Of a DNA stretch of 64,000 bases, positions 1 through 8,758 are shown piece after piece (positions within the stretch are counted from its first letter, which is position 1; each line of letters begins with the position of its first letter). Under the pieces are notes generated by a model that was not told where the DNA came from, searched no databases, and saw nothing but the letters and a program-made list of their open reading frames with translations. The DNA comes from Paraburkholderia haematera. GTDB lineage: Bacteria > Pseudomonadota > Gammaproteobacteria > Burkholderiales > Burkholderiaceae. Location: assembly GCF_905220975.1 (NCBI RefSeq), contig NZ_CAJNBK010000027.1, positions 1 to 64,000 of the forward strand. The letters run 5' to 3'. Made by a program: the position numbers and the translations under genes.

Positions 1-123
1 CGCGCAAAGCCTTGCCACTGCTGGCTCTCCCGCTCCCCGTGCCCCGCTGTCCGGAGCACGAAAGAGCGAGATTCTAGCGAGCCGGACCGTGCCTTGCAAG
101 CGTTATTTTGATATGCAGGGATT

Positions 124-139
124 GCGCCAGAAATGGCGC
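124..139 (-). terminator. Weak hairpin downstream of the phn operon
   Basis: A perfect 6-bp stem (GCGCCA/TGGCGC) with a 4-nt loop lies 50 bases past the last gene of the minus-strand phosphonate operon. No T-run follows on the minus strand, so it could be only a weak or Rho-assisted 3' end. The remaining bases of 1-188 hold no gene that I can support. Confidence 0.25.
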
Positions 140-188
140 GAAGACGGCACAACAAGCACACCCGAAGATCCGCTGAAAACCACCTCGT

Positions 189-749
189 TCAGGCGGCCAC
201 GTGCTTCTGCATCACGCGCTCGACTACGCCCAGATAATGATCGAGGTCTGGCGTCGCGCGATTTTCTTCTTTGGCGCGATCGTCCCATTTGCGCAGGCGC
301 AGTGCATCTTCCGCGTACGGCTTCTGCAGGAACGCCTCAGCCTCTTCCTTGCTGAAGATACCGCCTTGCAATTCCAGGCTCCGCACCGAATCGGCGGAAA
401 GCTGGCCGAAGTACGCGTCGTCGATTGCACAGAGGCAGCGCTTGGCGTCGACATGCAGCCGGATCGGCTCCAACACCGCGTCCGGCAACACCGGCCGCAA
501 GAATGGCAGCGCGAAATACTGATGCAGATCGTCGATGCCCCGCTCCGTCGGCGTTTCGCCTTGCAGATTCAGCAGATGGCCGAGGTCATGCAAAAATGCA
601 GAGGCAACGAGTTCATCGTAAGCACCCGCCTCTTCTGCCAATGCACCGCTTTGCAGCGCATGTTCAAGCTGCGTCACCGGCTCGCCGCTATAAGCGAGGC
701 TGCCGTACTGCTCAAATAACGAACGGATGTCGTTCAGACTCAATGCCAC
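189..749 (-). CDS. Phosphonate-cluster HD domain protein
   Basis: The 186-residue protein carries an HD-type metal-binding signature: a His in TQLEHALQ near residue 29 and HDLGHL near 54-59, followed by further His residues in DDLHQY and RLHVDAKR. It resembles the HD proteins that accompany phosphonate degradation genes (TIGR03276-like). Related HD proteins such as PhnZ are di-iron oxygenases acting on hydroxylated aminoethylphosphonate, but no PhnY-type 2-oxoglutarate oxygenase partner is present here, so the substrate is open. It is the last gene of the operon and starts 4 nt after the phnY stop. Family assignment is fairly secure; the reaction is not. Confidence 0.8.
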   Translation of the reverse strand: MALSLNDIRSLFEQYGSLAYSGEPVTQLEHALQSGALAEEAGAYDELVASAFLHDLGHLLNLQGETPTERGIDDLHQYFALPFLRPVLPDAVLEPIRLHVDAKRCLCAIDDAYFGQLSADSVRSLELQGGIFSKEEAEAFLQKPYAEDALRLRKWDDRAKEENRATPDLDHYLGVVERVMQKHVAA

Positions 750-753
750 GCTT

Positions 754-2205
754 TTACTCCCACGGTAATGAAAAGGTCTTCAGGTTGGTGAAGCTCTTCA
801 TTGCTTCCTGAACACCTTCCTTATAGCCAAGCCCGGAATCCTTGATGCCGCCGAACGGCGTCAGCTCGATCCGGTATCCCGGCACTTCCCACACGTTGAC
901 CGTTCCCACACGCAATTCGTTGATGAAGCGTGTGATCGCGTCCTGCCGGTTCGTGCACACCCCAGACGACAACCCGAACGGCGTACCGTTACTGATACGG
1001 ATAGCATCGTCGAGCGTATCGAAGGTGATAATCGGGGACACCGGGCCAAACGTTTCCTCACGCACCAGCGTCATTGACGGGTCGACGCCATCGAGCACCG
1101 TCGGCGAGTAAAGCGCGCCGTCGCGCTGATTGCCGATCCGCAGGCGCGCACCAGCCGCAACCGCTTCGTTCACGCGCGCCTCGAATAACTGCGCAGCAGC
1201 GTCGTCGATCACGGTGCCCATCTGATTTGATGCGTCGAACGGATCGCCGTAGGTCCATGCGCGCGTCTTCTCCACGACCAGTTCGGTGAAGTCCGCCGCA
1301 ATGCTCTTTTGCACCAGCATCCGCTTGACCGCGGTACACCGCTGCCCGGAATTCTTATACGAGCCTTGCACGGCAAGCGTCGCCGCACGATCGAGATCGG
1401 CGTCTTCGAGCACGATCAACGGGTCGTTGCCGCCCAGTTCCAGCACGACGCGCCGGTAGGCCGCCTTCGCCGCGATGTATTTGCCGATCGCCACACCACC
1501 CGTGAACGTCACGAGTTCCGCCAGAGGATGCGTGATCAGTTCATCGGCGATTTCGCGCGGATCGCCAGTCAGCACCTGCAGCATCGGCGTCGGCAAACCC
1601 GCTTCATAAAGAATGTCCGCCAGATACAACGCCGACAACGGCACCTTCTCCGACGGCTTGAGCACCACTCGGTTATTCGTCGCGATCGCCGGCGCAATCT
1701 TGTGCGCGACCTGGTTCATCGGATGGTTGAACGGCGTAATCGCCACGATCACGCCCGCCAGCGGCTCGCGCTGCGAAAACACACGACGCTTCTTGCCATG
1801 CGGCGTGAGATCGCAGGAGAAGCTCTGGCCGTCGTCGCGCAAGGCCTCGATTGAGGCGAACTTGAACACATCGGCAACGCGGCCGATCTCGTAGCGCGAA
1901 TCCTGTTTCGACAAACCCGACTCGAGCGAAATCAGGTCCGAGGCGTCTTCGGTCCGCTCCCGCAGCAATGCAGCGGCGCGCTCGAGAATCTGCGAGCGTT
2001 CGTAGCGTGTGAGCTTCGCCTCATACGCGGCGGCATATTCGAACGCGGCACGCACGTCGTCGATGCTCGCCAACGGGACCGTGCCCACCCGCGTCCCCGT
2101 AAAAGGATCGAGCACGTCGAGTGTGCGCGAACGCGTCGCGCGCTCGCCTTTGAGGCGCAGCGCTTCGGCCCGAAATGCCGGATGGTCCCGCAGTACGGCG
2201 TTCAT
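754..2205 (-). CDS. phnY: Phosphonoacetaldehyde dehydrogenase
   Basis: An aldehyde dehydrogenase superfamily enzyme of 483 residues, typical full length. The active-site Glu lies in LELGGND (about residue 256) and the catalytic Cys in NSGQRCT (about residue 290); the NAD-binding segment ITPFNHPMN is at 156-164. Set between phosphonoacetate hydrolase and the HD gene, it is best read as the NAD-dependent enzyme that oxidises phosphonoacetaldehyde to phosphonoacetate. Its ATG overlaps the phnA stop in an ATGA (2202-2205), which indicates translational coupling. The name follows the Sinorhizobium usage; another, unrelated phosphonate oxygenase is also called PhnY. Confidence 0.9.
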   Translation of the reverse strand: MNAVLRDHPAFRAEALRLKGERATRSRTLDVLDPFTGTRVGTVPLASIDDVRAAFEYAAAYEAKLTRYERSQILERAAALLRERTEDASDLISLESGLSKQDSRYEIGRVADVFKFASIEALRDDGQSFSCDLTPHGKKRRVFSQREPLAGVIVAITPFNHPMNQVAHKIAPAIATNNRVVLKPSEKVPLSALYLADILYEAGLPTPMLQVLTGDPREIADELITHPLAELVTFTGGVAIGKYIAAKAAYRRVVLELGGNDPLIVLEDADLDRAATLAVQGSYKNSGQRCTAVKRMLVQKSIAADFTELVVEKTRAWTYGDPFDASNQMGTVIDDAAAQLFEARVNEAVAAGARLRIGNQRDGALYSPTVLDGVDPSMTLVREETFGPVSPIITFDTLDDAIRISNGTPFGLSSGVCTNRQDAITRFINELRVGTVNVWEVPGYRIELTPFGGIKDSGLGYKEGVQEAMKSFTNLKTFSLPWE

Positions 2206-3458
2206 GATGCCGACACGTGATTCAATGCGACGTCGAAGATATCGAAGTTGCGCAGCCGTTTATCGGTGGGCACCCCCTCGACACGCCGATTGAACAGCAG
2301 CGGCACTTCCTGCTCGGAGATCCCGCCGTGCGAGCGCAACGGCACGGTCAGTCCGGACAGATCGTGTTCATCGCGACGTGTGCCGAGCACCACGTGCTGG
2401 GTGCTGACCACGACGATATCGCCCACACGGTCATTCGGCAATTCGAAGCGCTCGCATGCGGCGCGATTGTCGAGGACCACTTCGACACCCTGCAAACCGC
2501 CGATCCGTTCGATCACCTGCGCGACGCTCACGTCGCCCGGCAGGTAAATCGTCGCGAACGAACCGAGCGCGCCGTGATGCACGACATACGGATCGGTGAT
2601 CGGCAGAATCACGCGCGCTTTCCCGTGCCCGAGCCAATCGTCCAGCACATCCTGCAGATAGATCACATTCGGCTCGCCGGTCTTCGAGTCGTGCTTGGCG
2701 TTCATGCCGTGGTCGGCGGTCAGGCCGATCACCCAGCCGAGCGCGTCGAGTTTGGCGAGGTAGCCATCCATCATCGCGTAGAACGCGTTCGCGCCTTCGG
2801 TGCCCGGCGCCCATTTGTGCTGGATGTAATCGGTAGTCGACAGATACATCAGGTCGAGCTTGCGTGTTTCAGCAAGCCGCACACCGGCGGCAAACACGAA
2901 TTCGGACAGACCCGCGCTATACACATCCGGCACCGGCAAGCCGACCAGATCGAGCACTTCGTCGATGCCGTTTTCTTCGCGCGTCACCTGGTCGGCTTTC
3001 TCCGCCGAAAAGCAGATGCCCTTCAGTTGCCAGCCGAGCAGCCGGCGCAGTTTGTCTTTCGCGGTGACCACGGCAACCGCGGCGCCGGCTTCCGCTGCGG
3101 CCGCCAGCAAGGTTCCCGCGCGCAGATAGGCCGGATCGTTCATCATCACTTCCGCGCCTTCACCGCCGTTCGCGTCCGGGTCCCAGAAGTAATTGCCACA
3201 AATACCGTGCACCGAGGGCGGCACGCCGCACACGATCGAGAGGTTATTCGGGTTGGTGAACGACGGAATCACGCAGTCGCCCTTGAAGGCCGCGCCACTT
3301 TCGAGCATCTTGCCGATGAAAGGCGCGGCGCCCGCCGCGACCGCGGCTTCGAGGTAATCGTATTCACAGCCGTCGACGCACACCACGACAGTCGGTTGCG
3401 CGGGCAGCCGGTAGCTGCGGCCATTGACTTCGATCGTACGTTCGCTTGCGTTTGCCAT
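2202..3458 (-). CDS. phnA: Phosphonoacetate hydrolase
   Basis: An alkaline-phosphatase-superfamily metalloenzyme that hydrolyses the C-P bond of phosphonoacetate to acetate and phosphate. Metal and nucleophile motifs are visible: Asp in VVVCVDG (about residue 29), the nucleophile Thr in IPSFTNPNN (about 68), TTDYIQH, TADHGMN, and a late His in RSHGG. Two ATGs occur in a row at 3461 and 3458; a GGAAGG sequence lies 5 nt before the second and only 2 nt before the first, so 3458 is chosen. It follows the GntR regulator gene by 58 nt and overlaps phnY. The hydrolase-plus-dehydrogenase pair defines the PhnW-PhnY-PhnA route rather than the phosphonatase route. Confidence 0.92.
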   Translation of the reverse strand: MANASERTIEVNGRSYRLPAQPTVVVCVDGCEYDYLEAAVAAGAAPFIGKMLESGAAFKGDCVIPSFTNPNNLSIVCGVPPSVHGICGNYFWDPDANGGEGAEVMMNDPAYLRAGTLLAAAAEAGAAVAVVTAKDKLRRLLGWQLKGICFSAEKADQVTREENGIDEVLDLVGLPVPDVYSAGLSEFVFAAGVRLAETRKLDLMYLSTTDYIQHKWAPGTEGANAFYAMMDGYLAKLDALGWVIGLTADHGMNAKHDSKTGEPNVIYLQDVLDDWLGHGKARVILPITDPYVVHHGALGSFATIYLPGDVSVAQVIERIGGLQGVEVVLDNRAACERFELPNDRVGDIVVVSTQHVVLGTRRDEHDLSGLTVPLRSHGGISEQEVPLLFNRRVEGVPTDKRLRNFDIFDVALNHVSAS

Positions 3459-3516
3459 CATTACCTTCCAATACGTTAAGAGCACGCGTGCTCCAGTCAA
3501 TCCAATACGGCCAGTC

Positions 3517-4251
3517 TCAATCGTTCGATACCGCCGACATCTGCACCGCGCCCAGGGGCCCCGACGATTCGCACGCCTCACGCGCGCGCTGCAGGCCGCC
3601 GTTCACATGCGCATGCATCAGCGCCGCGGCATGTTCCGCGTCGCGCGAAGCCAGCGCCGTCAGAATCGCGCGATGTTCGGAGAGCGAGCGCTCCATCGCG
3701 TCGGCACGCACCACCAGCGCGGCGCGGCGAAACAGGCTCAACTCGCTCACCAGCCTTCGATATGTTTCATACAGCTTGCGGTTGCCCGATGCCGCCACGA
3801 TCGCGTCGTGAAACGCCACATTGGCGCGCGCGTAGGCATCGTGATCCTGGGCGTCGAGCGCCGCGCGCATCGCGTCGAGCCACTCGCGCAATACGGCAAG
3901 TTTCTCCGCATCGATACGCGAAGCCAGCATGCGGCACGCCGCCTCTTCGAGCACCGCACGCACCGCGTAAATCTCGTCCGCTTCCGCCAGCGACACCGTC
4001 CGCACGAACACGCCGCGGTTTTTCTCGGTGCGCACGAGGCCCACCTGTTCCAATGCGCGAAACGCCTCGCGCACCGGTCCGCGCGATACCTGCAGACGTG
4101 TGGCCCAATCGGCCTCGTTGAGTTTGTCGCCGGGTGCGAGCGCCCCTTCAATGATGTGCCGTTCGATTTCGTCGCGGACCAGCGTCGTCAGCGAATGCCT
4201 GCGCACGACCTCAATCGGATCGACAGAAGCAGTTTGCATATATTCGGTCAT
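3517..4251 (-). CDS. phnR: GntR/FadR-family regulator of phosphonate use
   Basis: The N-terminal winged helix (LTTLVRDEIERHIIEGALAP to RLQVSRGPVREAFRALE) is followed by an FCD ligand domain with the expected Asp and His residues (VAFHDAIV, LSEHRAI). This matches the Burkholderia phosphonate-associated GntR regulator group (TIGR03338-like). It lies inside the operon, between the permease gene phnV and phnA, so it probably senses an aminoethylphosphonate pathway compound and controls the cluster. A start upstream of 4334 would run into phnV. ATG codons at 4251 and 4239 are both possible; a TGTCA-AAA-TGACC palindrome covers 4246-4258, so if that is an operator the 4239 start is favoured. Confidence 0.85.
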   Translation of the reverse strand: MTEYMQTASVDPIEVVRRHSLTTLVRDEIERHIIEGALAPGDKLNEADWATRLQVSRGPVREAFRALEQVGLVRTEKNRGVFVRTVSLAEADEIYAVRAVLEEAACRMLASRIDAEKLAVLREWLDAMRAALDAQDHDAYARANVAFHDAIVAASGNRKLYETYRRLVSELSLFRRAALVVRADAMERSLSEHRAILTALASRDAEHAAALMHAHVNGGLQRAREACESSGPLGAVQMSAVSND

Positions 4252-4258
4252 TTTGACA
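4246..4258. promoter_or_regulatory. Candidate PhnR operator at the regulator start
   Basis: On the minus strand this reads TGTCAAAATGACC, a near-perfect inverted repeat in an AT-rich pocket between phnV and the regulator gene. GntR/FCD proteins commonly bind such short palindromes and regulate themselves. Similar half-sites (AATGACAC, TTTGTCAC) occur in the phnS-phnW divergent promoter region. Binding is inferred only. Confidence 0.4.
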
Positions 4259-4333
4259 TATTTCGCCACATCGATAAGGGTAGACGCTTGCGCGCCGTCA
4301 AGGCACGCCAGCACAACCATCCGAAGGTACTCG

Positions 4334-5197
4334 TCAGTCCGCCCGACGGCGCGGAACACGTGCCGCGATCAGCAACAGCGCTGCAAGCGAGACCATCAAC
4401 AGAATCAGCGACAACGCGGAAGCCGGCAGGTAGTAACCGCGCTCCACCTGCCCGACCACGACGATCGGCACTGTCGCGAAGCCCGGCGGGTAGACGGTGA
4501 GCGTGGCGCCCAGTTCGCCGAGCGAAAGCGCGAAGCCGAGCGCGAGACTTGCACGGATCGCCGGCACCAGTTGCGGCAGCACGACGCGGCGCAGCACCAT
4601 CGACGGCGGCGCACCCAGACTCGCAGCCGCTTCGCGCAGAATGGTCAATTCCGGACGCAACGCCGCAGCCGCACAGCGGTAGCAGAACGGCAGCACCAGC
4701 GCGAGCTGCACGAACACGACGATCGCCGCCGAGCTCGACAGATCCAGCGGACGCTTGTGATAGGCGATCAGCACGGCCAGCCCGAGCACCACGCTCGGCA
4801 CGCCGTTGGGCATCATCGCGATGGTGTCGACGATCGCGCCGAGACCGCGCCGGTCGCGTCCTTCGAGCGCCAACGCCAGCCACAGCCCGAGAATCGTGCC
4901 AAGCACGGCGACGCCCATGCCGATTTCGAGGCTTGTCGTCAGCGCGTCGAAGTCGCTGGAGCCGAGCCGTTCGAACCAGCGCATGCTGAGGCTGTCCGGC
5001 AGGATCGTGCCCGACCAGTGTCCGGCCACGCTCGACAGCGCGACCACCAGCACCGGCAAGACGAACAGCCAGAAGCACAGCAACGCGGCAAAACCGAGAA
5101 ACAGGCTGCCGAGCATGCGCACCGGCAGGCTGCGGCGCACCGGCCGCGCCTTCTTGTGCATGACCGGCAATACGGTCGGGTCGAGTTCAACGGCCAT
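4334..5197 (-). CDS. phnV: Aminoethylphosphonate ABC transporter permease
   Basis: A 287-residue inner membrane permease with about six hydrophobic segments and a clear EAA loop (REAAASLGAPPSMVLRRVVLP), the contact for the ATPase. It belongs to the binding-protein-dependent permease family (ModB/CysTW-like) and corresponds to PhnV of the Salmonella PhnSTUV system for 2-aminoethylphosphonate. Its start overlaps the phnU stop by 11 nt, indicating coupling. The C-terminus ends in basic residues (ARVPRRRAD). Confidence 0.85.
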   Translation of the reverse strand: MAVELDPTVLPVMHKKARPVRRSLPVRMLGSLFLGFAALLCFWLFVLPVLVVALSSVAGHWSGTILPDSLSMRWFERLGSSDFDALTTSLEIGMGVAVLGTILGLWLALALEGRDRRGLGAIVDTIAMMPNGVPSVVLGLAVLIAYHKRPLDLSSSAAIVVFVQLALVLPFCYRCAAAALRPELTILREAAASLGAPPSMVLRRVVLPQLVPAIRASLALGFALSLGELGATLTVYPPGFATVPIVVVGQVERGYYLPASALSLILLMVSLAALLLIAARVPRRRAD

Positions 5198-6137
5198 GGC
5201 CCGCTCCTTTCACCTTGCGACGGTTCACCTGGCGGTACAACGCGTACAGCGACAAAGACATGATCAGCATCACCACCGCGCCAGCGGCAGCGGTCGGCAG
5301 ATCGAGATCGACGGTCGCGGAACTGTAGATCGCGACCGGCAGCGTGATCAGATGCGCGCTGCCGAGCACGAGCAGAATGCCGAACTCGTTCAACGTCAGC
5401 AGGAAACACAGGATCGTGCCCGCGGCGATGCCCGGCCACGCGAGCGGCAGGATCACTTTGAACGCAACCATCCAGCCGCTTGCGCCGAGACTGCGGGCGG
5501 CTTCGATCAAGCGCATGTCGAGCGTGGCGAACGACGCCAGAGTAGGACGCACGACAAACGGCGCGTAGAAGACCACTTCCGCGAGAATCACGCCGCCCAC
5601 GCCGAACAGAAAATTGAGCGGCGGCGCTTCGAGATGAAACAGCTGCTGCAAGGCGATGCTGACCGAGCCTTGCGAGCCATACAGAAAGATCAGTGTGAAC
5701 GCGACCAGAAACGACGGGAACGCGACGAACAACTCCAGAAAACGGGTCACCATGCGCGCGCCGGGAAACGGCTTGAAAAACAGGAGCGCCGCGAGGCCAA
5801 TGCCGAGCAAGGAGGCGAGCCCGGCACTCACAAACAGAATCCACAGCGTCGTGCCGACCACGCCGCTCGTTTCCGGATTGCTGAAAAACGCCGAATAGGC
5901 CTGAAGGCTCAAACCGTGCGGGCCGGTGAAACTCAGCAGCACCAGACGCACAAGCGGATAGATCACCAACGGACCCAGCACGACCACCGCAAGGAACAGC
6001 AGGTGCCATTGCGCCGCACGTTCGCGCCGCTTCACCGCCGCCGTATGCGCGGCCGCGCTCGCGCTGCGGCGGGCATCGGCGGCAGCGCCAGCCGCGTTGA
6101 GCGGATTGGGGGTATCAGGGGTTGATAAGGACGACAT
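5187..6137 (-). CDS. phnU: Aminoethylphosphonate ABC transporter permease
   Basis: The second permease of the importer, about 316 residues from the ATG at 6137 (MSSLSTPD), with a cytoplasmic Ala/Arg-rich N-terminus, six hydrophobic segments and the EAA loop EAARSLGASGWMVAFKVILP. The chosen start lies 21 nt inside the end of phnT; an upstream in-frame ATG at 6164 is possible but would increase the overlap. It pairs with PhnV as the heterodimeric membrane channel. Confidence 0.84.
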   Translation of the reverse strand: MSSLSTPDTPNPLNAAGAAADARRSASAAAHTAAVKRRERAAQWHLLFLAVVVLGPLVIYPLVRLVLLSFTGPHGLSLQAYSAFFSNPETSGVVGTTLWILFVSAGLASLLGIGLAALLFFKPFPGARMVTRFLELFVAFPSFLVAFTLIFLYGSQGSVSIALQQLFHLEAPPLNFLFGVGGVILAEVVFYAPFVVRPTLASFATLDMRLIEAARSLGASGWMVAFKVILPLAWPGIAAGTILCFLLTLNEFGILLVLGSAHLITLPVAIYSSATVDLDLPTAAAGAVVMLIMSLSLYALYRQVNRRKVKGAGHGR

Positions 6138-7224
6138 CGTCAGCCTCATAACGCAGGGAAACACGCGCGCCCTTCTCCGGCATCATGCCGTTGCCGCGCT
6201 GCATGGTGACAAGCACCGGCTCGTTAGGCATCGCGTCCAGAACGACCGACACCGACAGCACCGCGCCGTACCATTCGACCGATGTGATCGCGCCATGCAA
6301 CTGCCCTTCGCCGAGCGGCACGATACGCAGCGCTTCCGGACGCAGACAGGCCACCCGCTCACGCTCGTTGTAGCGCACATCGCCCAAGCTGAATGCGACC
6401 TGCGGCGGCAGCAGATTGGCCGCGCCGAGATAGCGCGCGACGAAACCGTCGTTCGGCGTGTCGTACAACTGCTGCGGCGTGCCGAGTTGCGCGATGCGGC
6501 CTTCGCGCATCAGCAGCGTGCGGTCGGATAGCACCAGCGCGTCGTCCTGATCGTGCGTCACACAGACGATCGTCAGATTCGGCAGGCGCTCGTGCAGCGC
6601 TTTCAATTCGGAACGCACCGAGGCGCGCAGATTGGCGTCGAGTGCGGAAAGCGGTTCGTCGAGCAACAGCACGTCCGGCTCGATCACGAGCGCGCGCGCC
6701 AAGGCCACACGCTGCTGCATGCCGCCCGACAATTGCGCGGGCATGTGATGCCCGGCGTCGCCCAGCTGCACGAGTTTCAAGGCATCGGCAACACGCCGGG
6801 CGACATCTTTCGACGGCGTGCGACGCGCGCGCAGCCCGAAAGCCACGTTATCGAACACCGACAGATGCGGGAAAAGCGCATAACTCTGAAACAGCAAGCC
6901 GAGATTGCGCTTATGCGGCGGCACATGCGTCAGGTCGTGACCGGCAACGGTCAAGGTGCCCGACAGTCCGTCCGCTTCAATGAACCCGGCAATGAAGCGC
7001 AACAGCGTGGTCTTGCCGCAACCGCTGCGGCCCAGCACGGTGAGCAATTCGCCGCGCTGAATGGTGAGCGACAGATCGTCTAGCACGGTGCGCGTTCCGA
7101 AGCGCACCGTCAGATGGTCGATCTGCACGCCGCCCGGCGTGTTCGAACGCGCGGCGTCGAGCGCGTCCGGTGAGGCGCCGAGCGCGCCTGGGTGAGCAAG
7201 ACTGGCCGTATTCACCGGGTTCAT
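6115..7224 (-). CDS. phnT: Aminoethylphosphonate ABC transporter ATPase
   Basis: A 369-residue ABC ATPase with Walker A GRSGCGKTT, Q-loop FQSYALFPH, signature LSGGMQQRVALARAL, Walker B VLLLDEPLSALD and switch His in VTHDQ. The C-terminal part (from about residue 290) resembles the TOBE regulatory region of importer ATPases. It powers PhnUV. The gene follows phnS after 78 nt that contain a strong stem-loop, which probably sets expression lower than that of the binding protein. Confidence 0.88.
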   Translation of the reverse strand: MNPVNTASLAHPGALGASPDALDAARSNTPGGVQIDHLTVRFGTRTVLDDLSLTIQRGELLTVLGRSGCGKTTLLRFIAGFIEADGLSGTLTVAGHDLTHVPPHKRNLGLLFQSYALFPHLSVFDNVAFGLRARRTPSKDVARRVADALKLVQLGDAGHHMPAQLSGGMQQRVALARALVIEPDVLLLDEPLSALDANLRASVRSELKALHERLPNLTIVCVTHDQDDALVLSDRTLLMREGRIAQLGTPQQLYDTPNDGFVARYLGAANLLPPQVAFSLGDVRYNERERVACLRPEALRIVPLGEGQLHGAITSVEWYGAVLSVSVVLDAMPNEPVLVTMQRGNGMMPEKGARVSLRYEADDVVLINP

Positions 7225-7247
7225 CCTCCAACTAGATTAATGCTGAC

Positions 7248-7279
7248 GCGGCGCCCTCGCGAAAAGCAGAGGGCGCCGC
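7248..7279 (-). promoter_or_regulatory. Intercistronic stem-loop between phnS and phnT
   Basis: A perfect 11-bp GC-rich stem (GCGGCGCCCTC / GAGGGCGCCGC) with a 10-nt loop. There is no U-run after it, so it is more likely an mRNA-stabilising or partial-termination element than a full terminator. Such hairpins commonly follow the binding-protein gene in ABC import operons and leave more message for the binding protein than for the membrane parts. Confidence 0.65.
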
Positions 7280-7302
7280 CTGATTCCACAACGAACTGCG
7301 GC

Positions 7303-8394
7303 TTACTTCGGCTTGACCACTTCGATCTGCTTGCCCGACGAACCGATCACGTCGCTCTTCCAGCGTGCCGTCCAGTCAGCCTTTTTCGCCATCACTTGCG
7401 TCCAGTCCACCGGGATCAGCGTCACACCGGCAATCGCCTTCTTGACGGCTTCGCCGTTCTTGCCGGCGAGCGGCACGTCGGTGCGGCCCGGAATACCGAA
7501 GATGTCCGGCACCTTGGCTTGCACGTCGGTCGACATCAGGTAGTCGATCAGCTTCTTGCCTTCAGCCTGGTTCGGACCGTTCTTGATCAGGCCGATCGCG
7601 TACGGCAACTGGAACGTGGTCGGCTTGTCGCCGGCTTTGGCAGCGAGGAAGATCGGCTTGAGCGACAGGCCGCCGTTCGCTGCATCGTCCAGATCCATCT
7701 GCAGGTCGCCGTTGGCGAAGGCGATTTCGTTACGCGAGAGCAGCACGTCGAGGTAGCCCGTGCCCTTGGTGTGGAACTTGGCGCTCTCTTCGAGCTTCTT
7801 CAGATAGTCGAACGCCTTGTCTTCACCCATCAGCGACGTGGTCAGGATGATGACGGCCATCCCGTCGCCAGCCGTGGCCGGGTTCGAGTAGGCGACCTTG
7901 CCGGTGTAGTCCGGGTGCAGCAGGTCGGCGAACGTCTTCGGCTGGTTCTTCGTGACGTCCGGGTTGATCGCGAACGAGAAGTAGTTGTTCACGAAGGTCG
8001 CCCATGCGCCGTTCGGCGCCTTGGCGATCGCCGGCACGTTCTTGTAGTTGGCGCTCTGATAAGCCTGCAGCAGGCCGGCCTGGTCGGCTTGCTGAATGAA
8101 CGGCGGCAACGTGACGATCACGTCGGCCTTCGGCTGATCCTTCTCGATGGTGGCGCGGTTCACCACTTCGCCGCTACCTGCCGTGACGATGTTGACCTTC
8201 ACGCCTTCCTTCTTTTCGAAGGCCGGCAGCACATCCTTGTAGAGGTTTTCGAGGCCGTCGGCGGTGTACAGCACCACGGCGTCAGCCGCATGAGCCTGCA
8301 TCGCCGTGCCGCCAAACGCTGCCGCGGCGATCAGCGCCGGCAACAGTTTGCGTGCGAGGCCGGCCGTGGCGTGAAAGGAATTCGTCTTTGTCAT
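7303..8394 (-). CDS. phnS: Aminoethylphosphonate-binding periplasmic protein
   Basis: A 363-residue type 1/2 extracellular solute-binding protein with an N-terminal signal peptide (basic KTNS..ARK, hydrophobic LLPALIAAAAFGG, cleavage after MQAHA). It delivers 2-aminoethylphosphonate to PhnUV. ATG at 8394 is preferred over 8415 because a GGAGAG sequence lies just upstream and the signal peptide then begins properly. It is the first gene of the minus-strand operon and faces phnW across the shared control region. Confidence 0.86.
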   Translation of the reverse strand: MTKTNSFHATAGLARKLLPALIAAAAFGGTAMQAHAADAVVLYTADGLENLYKDVLPAFEKKEGVKVNIVTAGSGEVVNRATIEKDQPKADVIVTLPPFIQQADQAGLLQAYQSANYKNVPAIAKAPNGAWATFVNNYFSFAINPDVTKNQPKTFADLLHPDYTGKVAYSNPATAGDGMAVIILTTSLMGEDKAFDYLKKLEESAKFHTKGTGYLDVLLSRNEIAFANGDLQMDLDDAANGGLSLKPIFLAAKAGDKPTTFQLPYAIGLIKNGPNQAEGKKLIDYLMSTDVQAKVPDIFGIPGRTDVPLAGKNGEAVKKAIAGVTLIPVDWTQVMAKKADWTARWKSDVIGSSGKQIEVVKPK

Positions 8395-8758
8395 GTCGCT
8401 CTCTCCGAAAGGCAAAAAACCAGACGGTCGGGATAACCCGATACCTGTTGTGATTGAACGGCGGTGCGCGCCGTGCCGCTTGCGTGTTGCCCGCAGCCAG
8501 TTGCCGTGCAGTTTCGCTCAGATTGCAGATTGCCGACAACTTTGCCGCTTCTCCTTCAGCCTGACTAACAGCTCACCTACGACATTCGCGCTGCCGGCCA
8601 TGCCTGAACGGGCACGGCAAGAATCACAGGTTTCCATGACAACGCCGTGACTATTCTGTCGAATTCCAAAAAATGACACAATTCGCCAATAATATCCAAA
8701 CTAAACTTTTTGTCACCCGACCTGGGCGACGAACATTCATCTGACGATGGAGGCTTGT
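8395..8758. promoter_or_regulatory. Divergent control region phnS / phnW
   Basis: About 360 bases without a gene between the divergent starts. The part near phnW (about 8650-8715) is AT-rich and holds facing half-sites AATGACAC (around 8672) and TTTTGTCACC (around 8708), similar to the palindrome at the start of the GntR regulator. The promoters of both phn transcripts should lie here; exact -35 and -10 boxes cannot be fixed by eye. Confidence 0.55.

Noticed and set aside
2217..3479. Long plus-strand open frame opposite phnA
   Set aside because: GC-rich antisense shadow: composition is Arg/His-rich, no ribosome site, and it mirrors the well-supported phnA gene.
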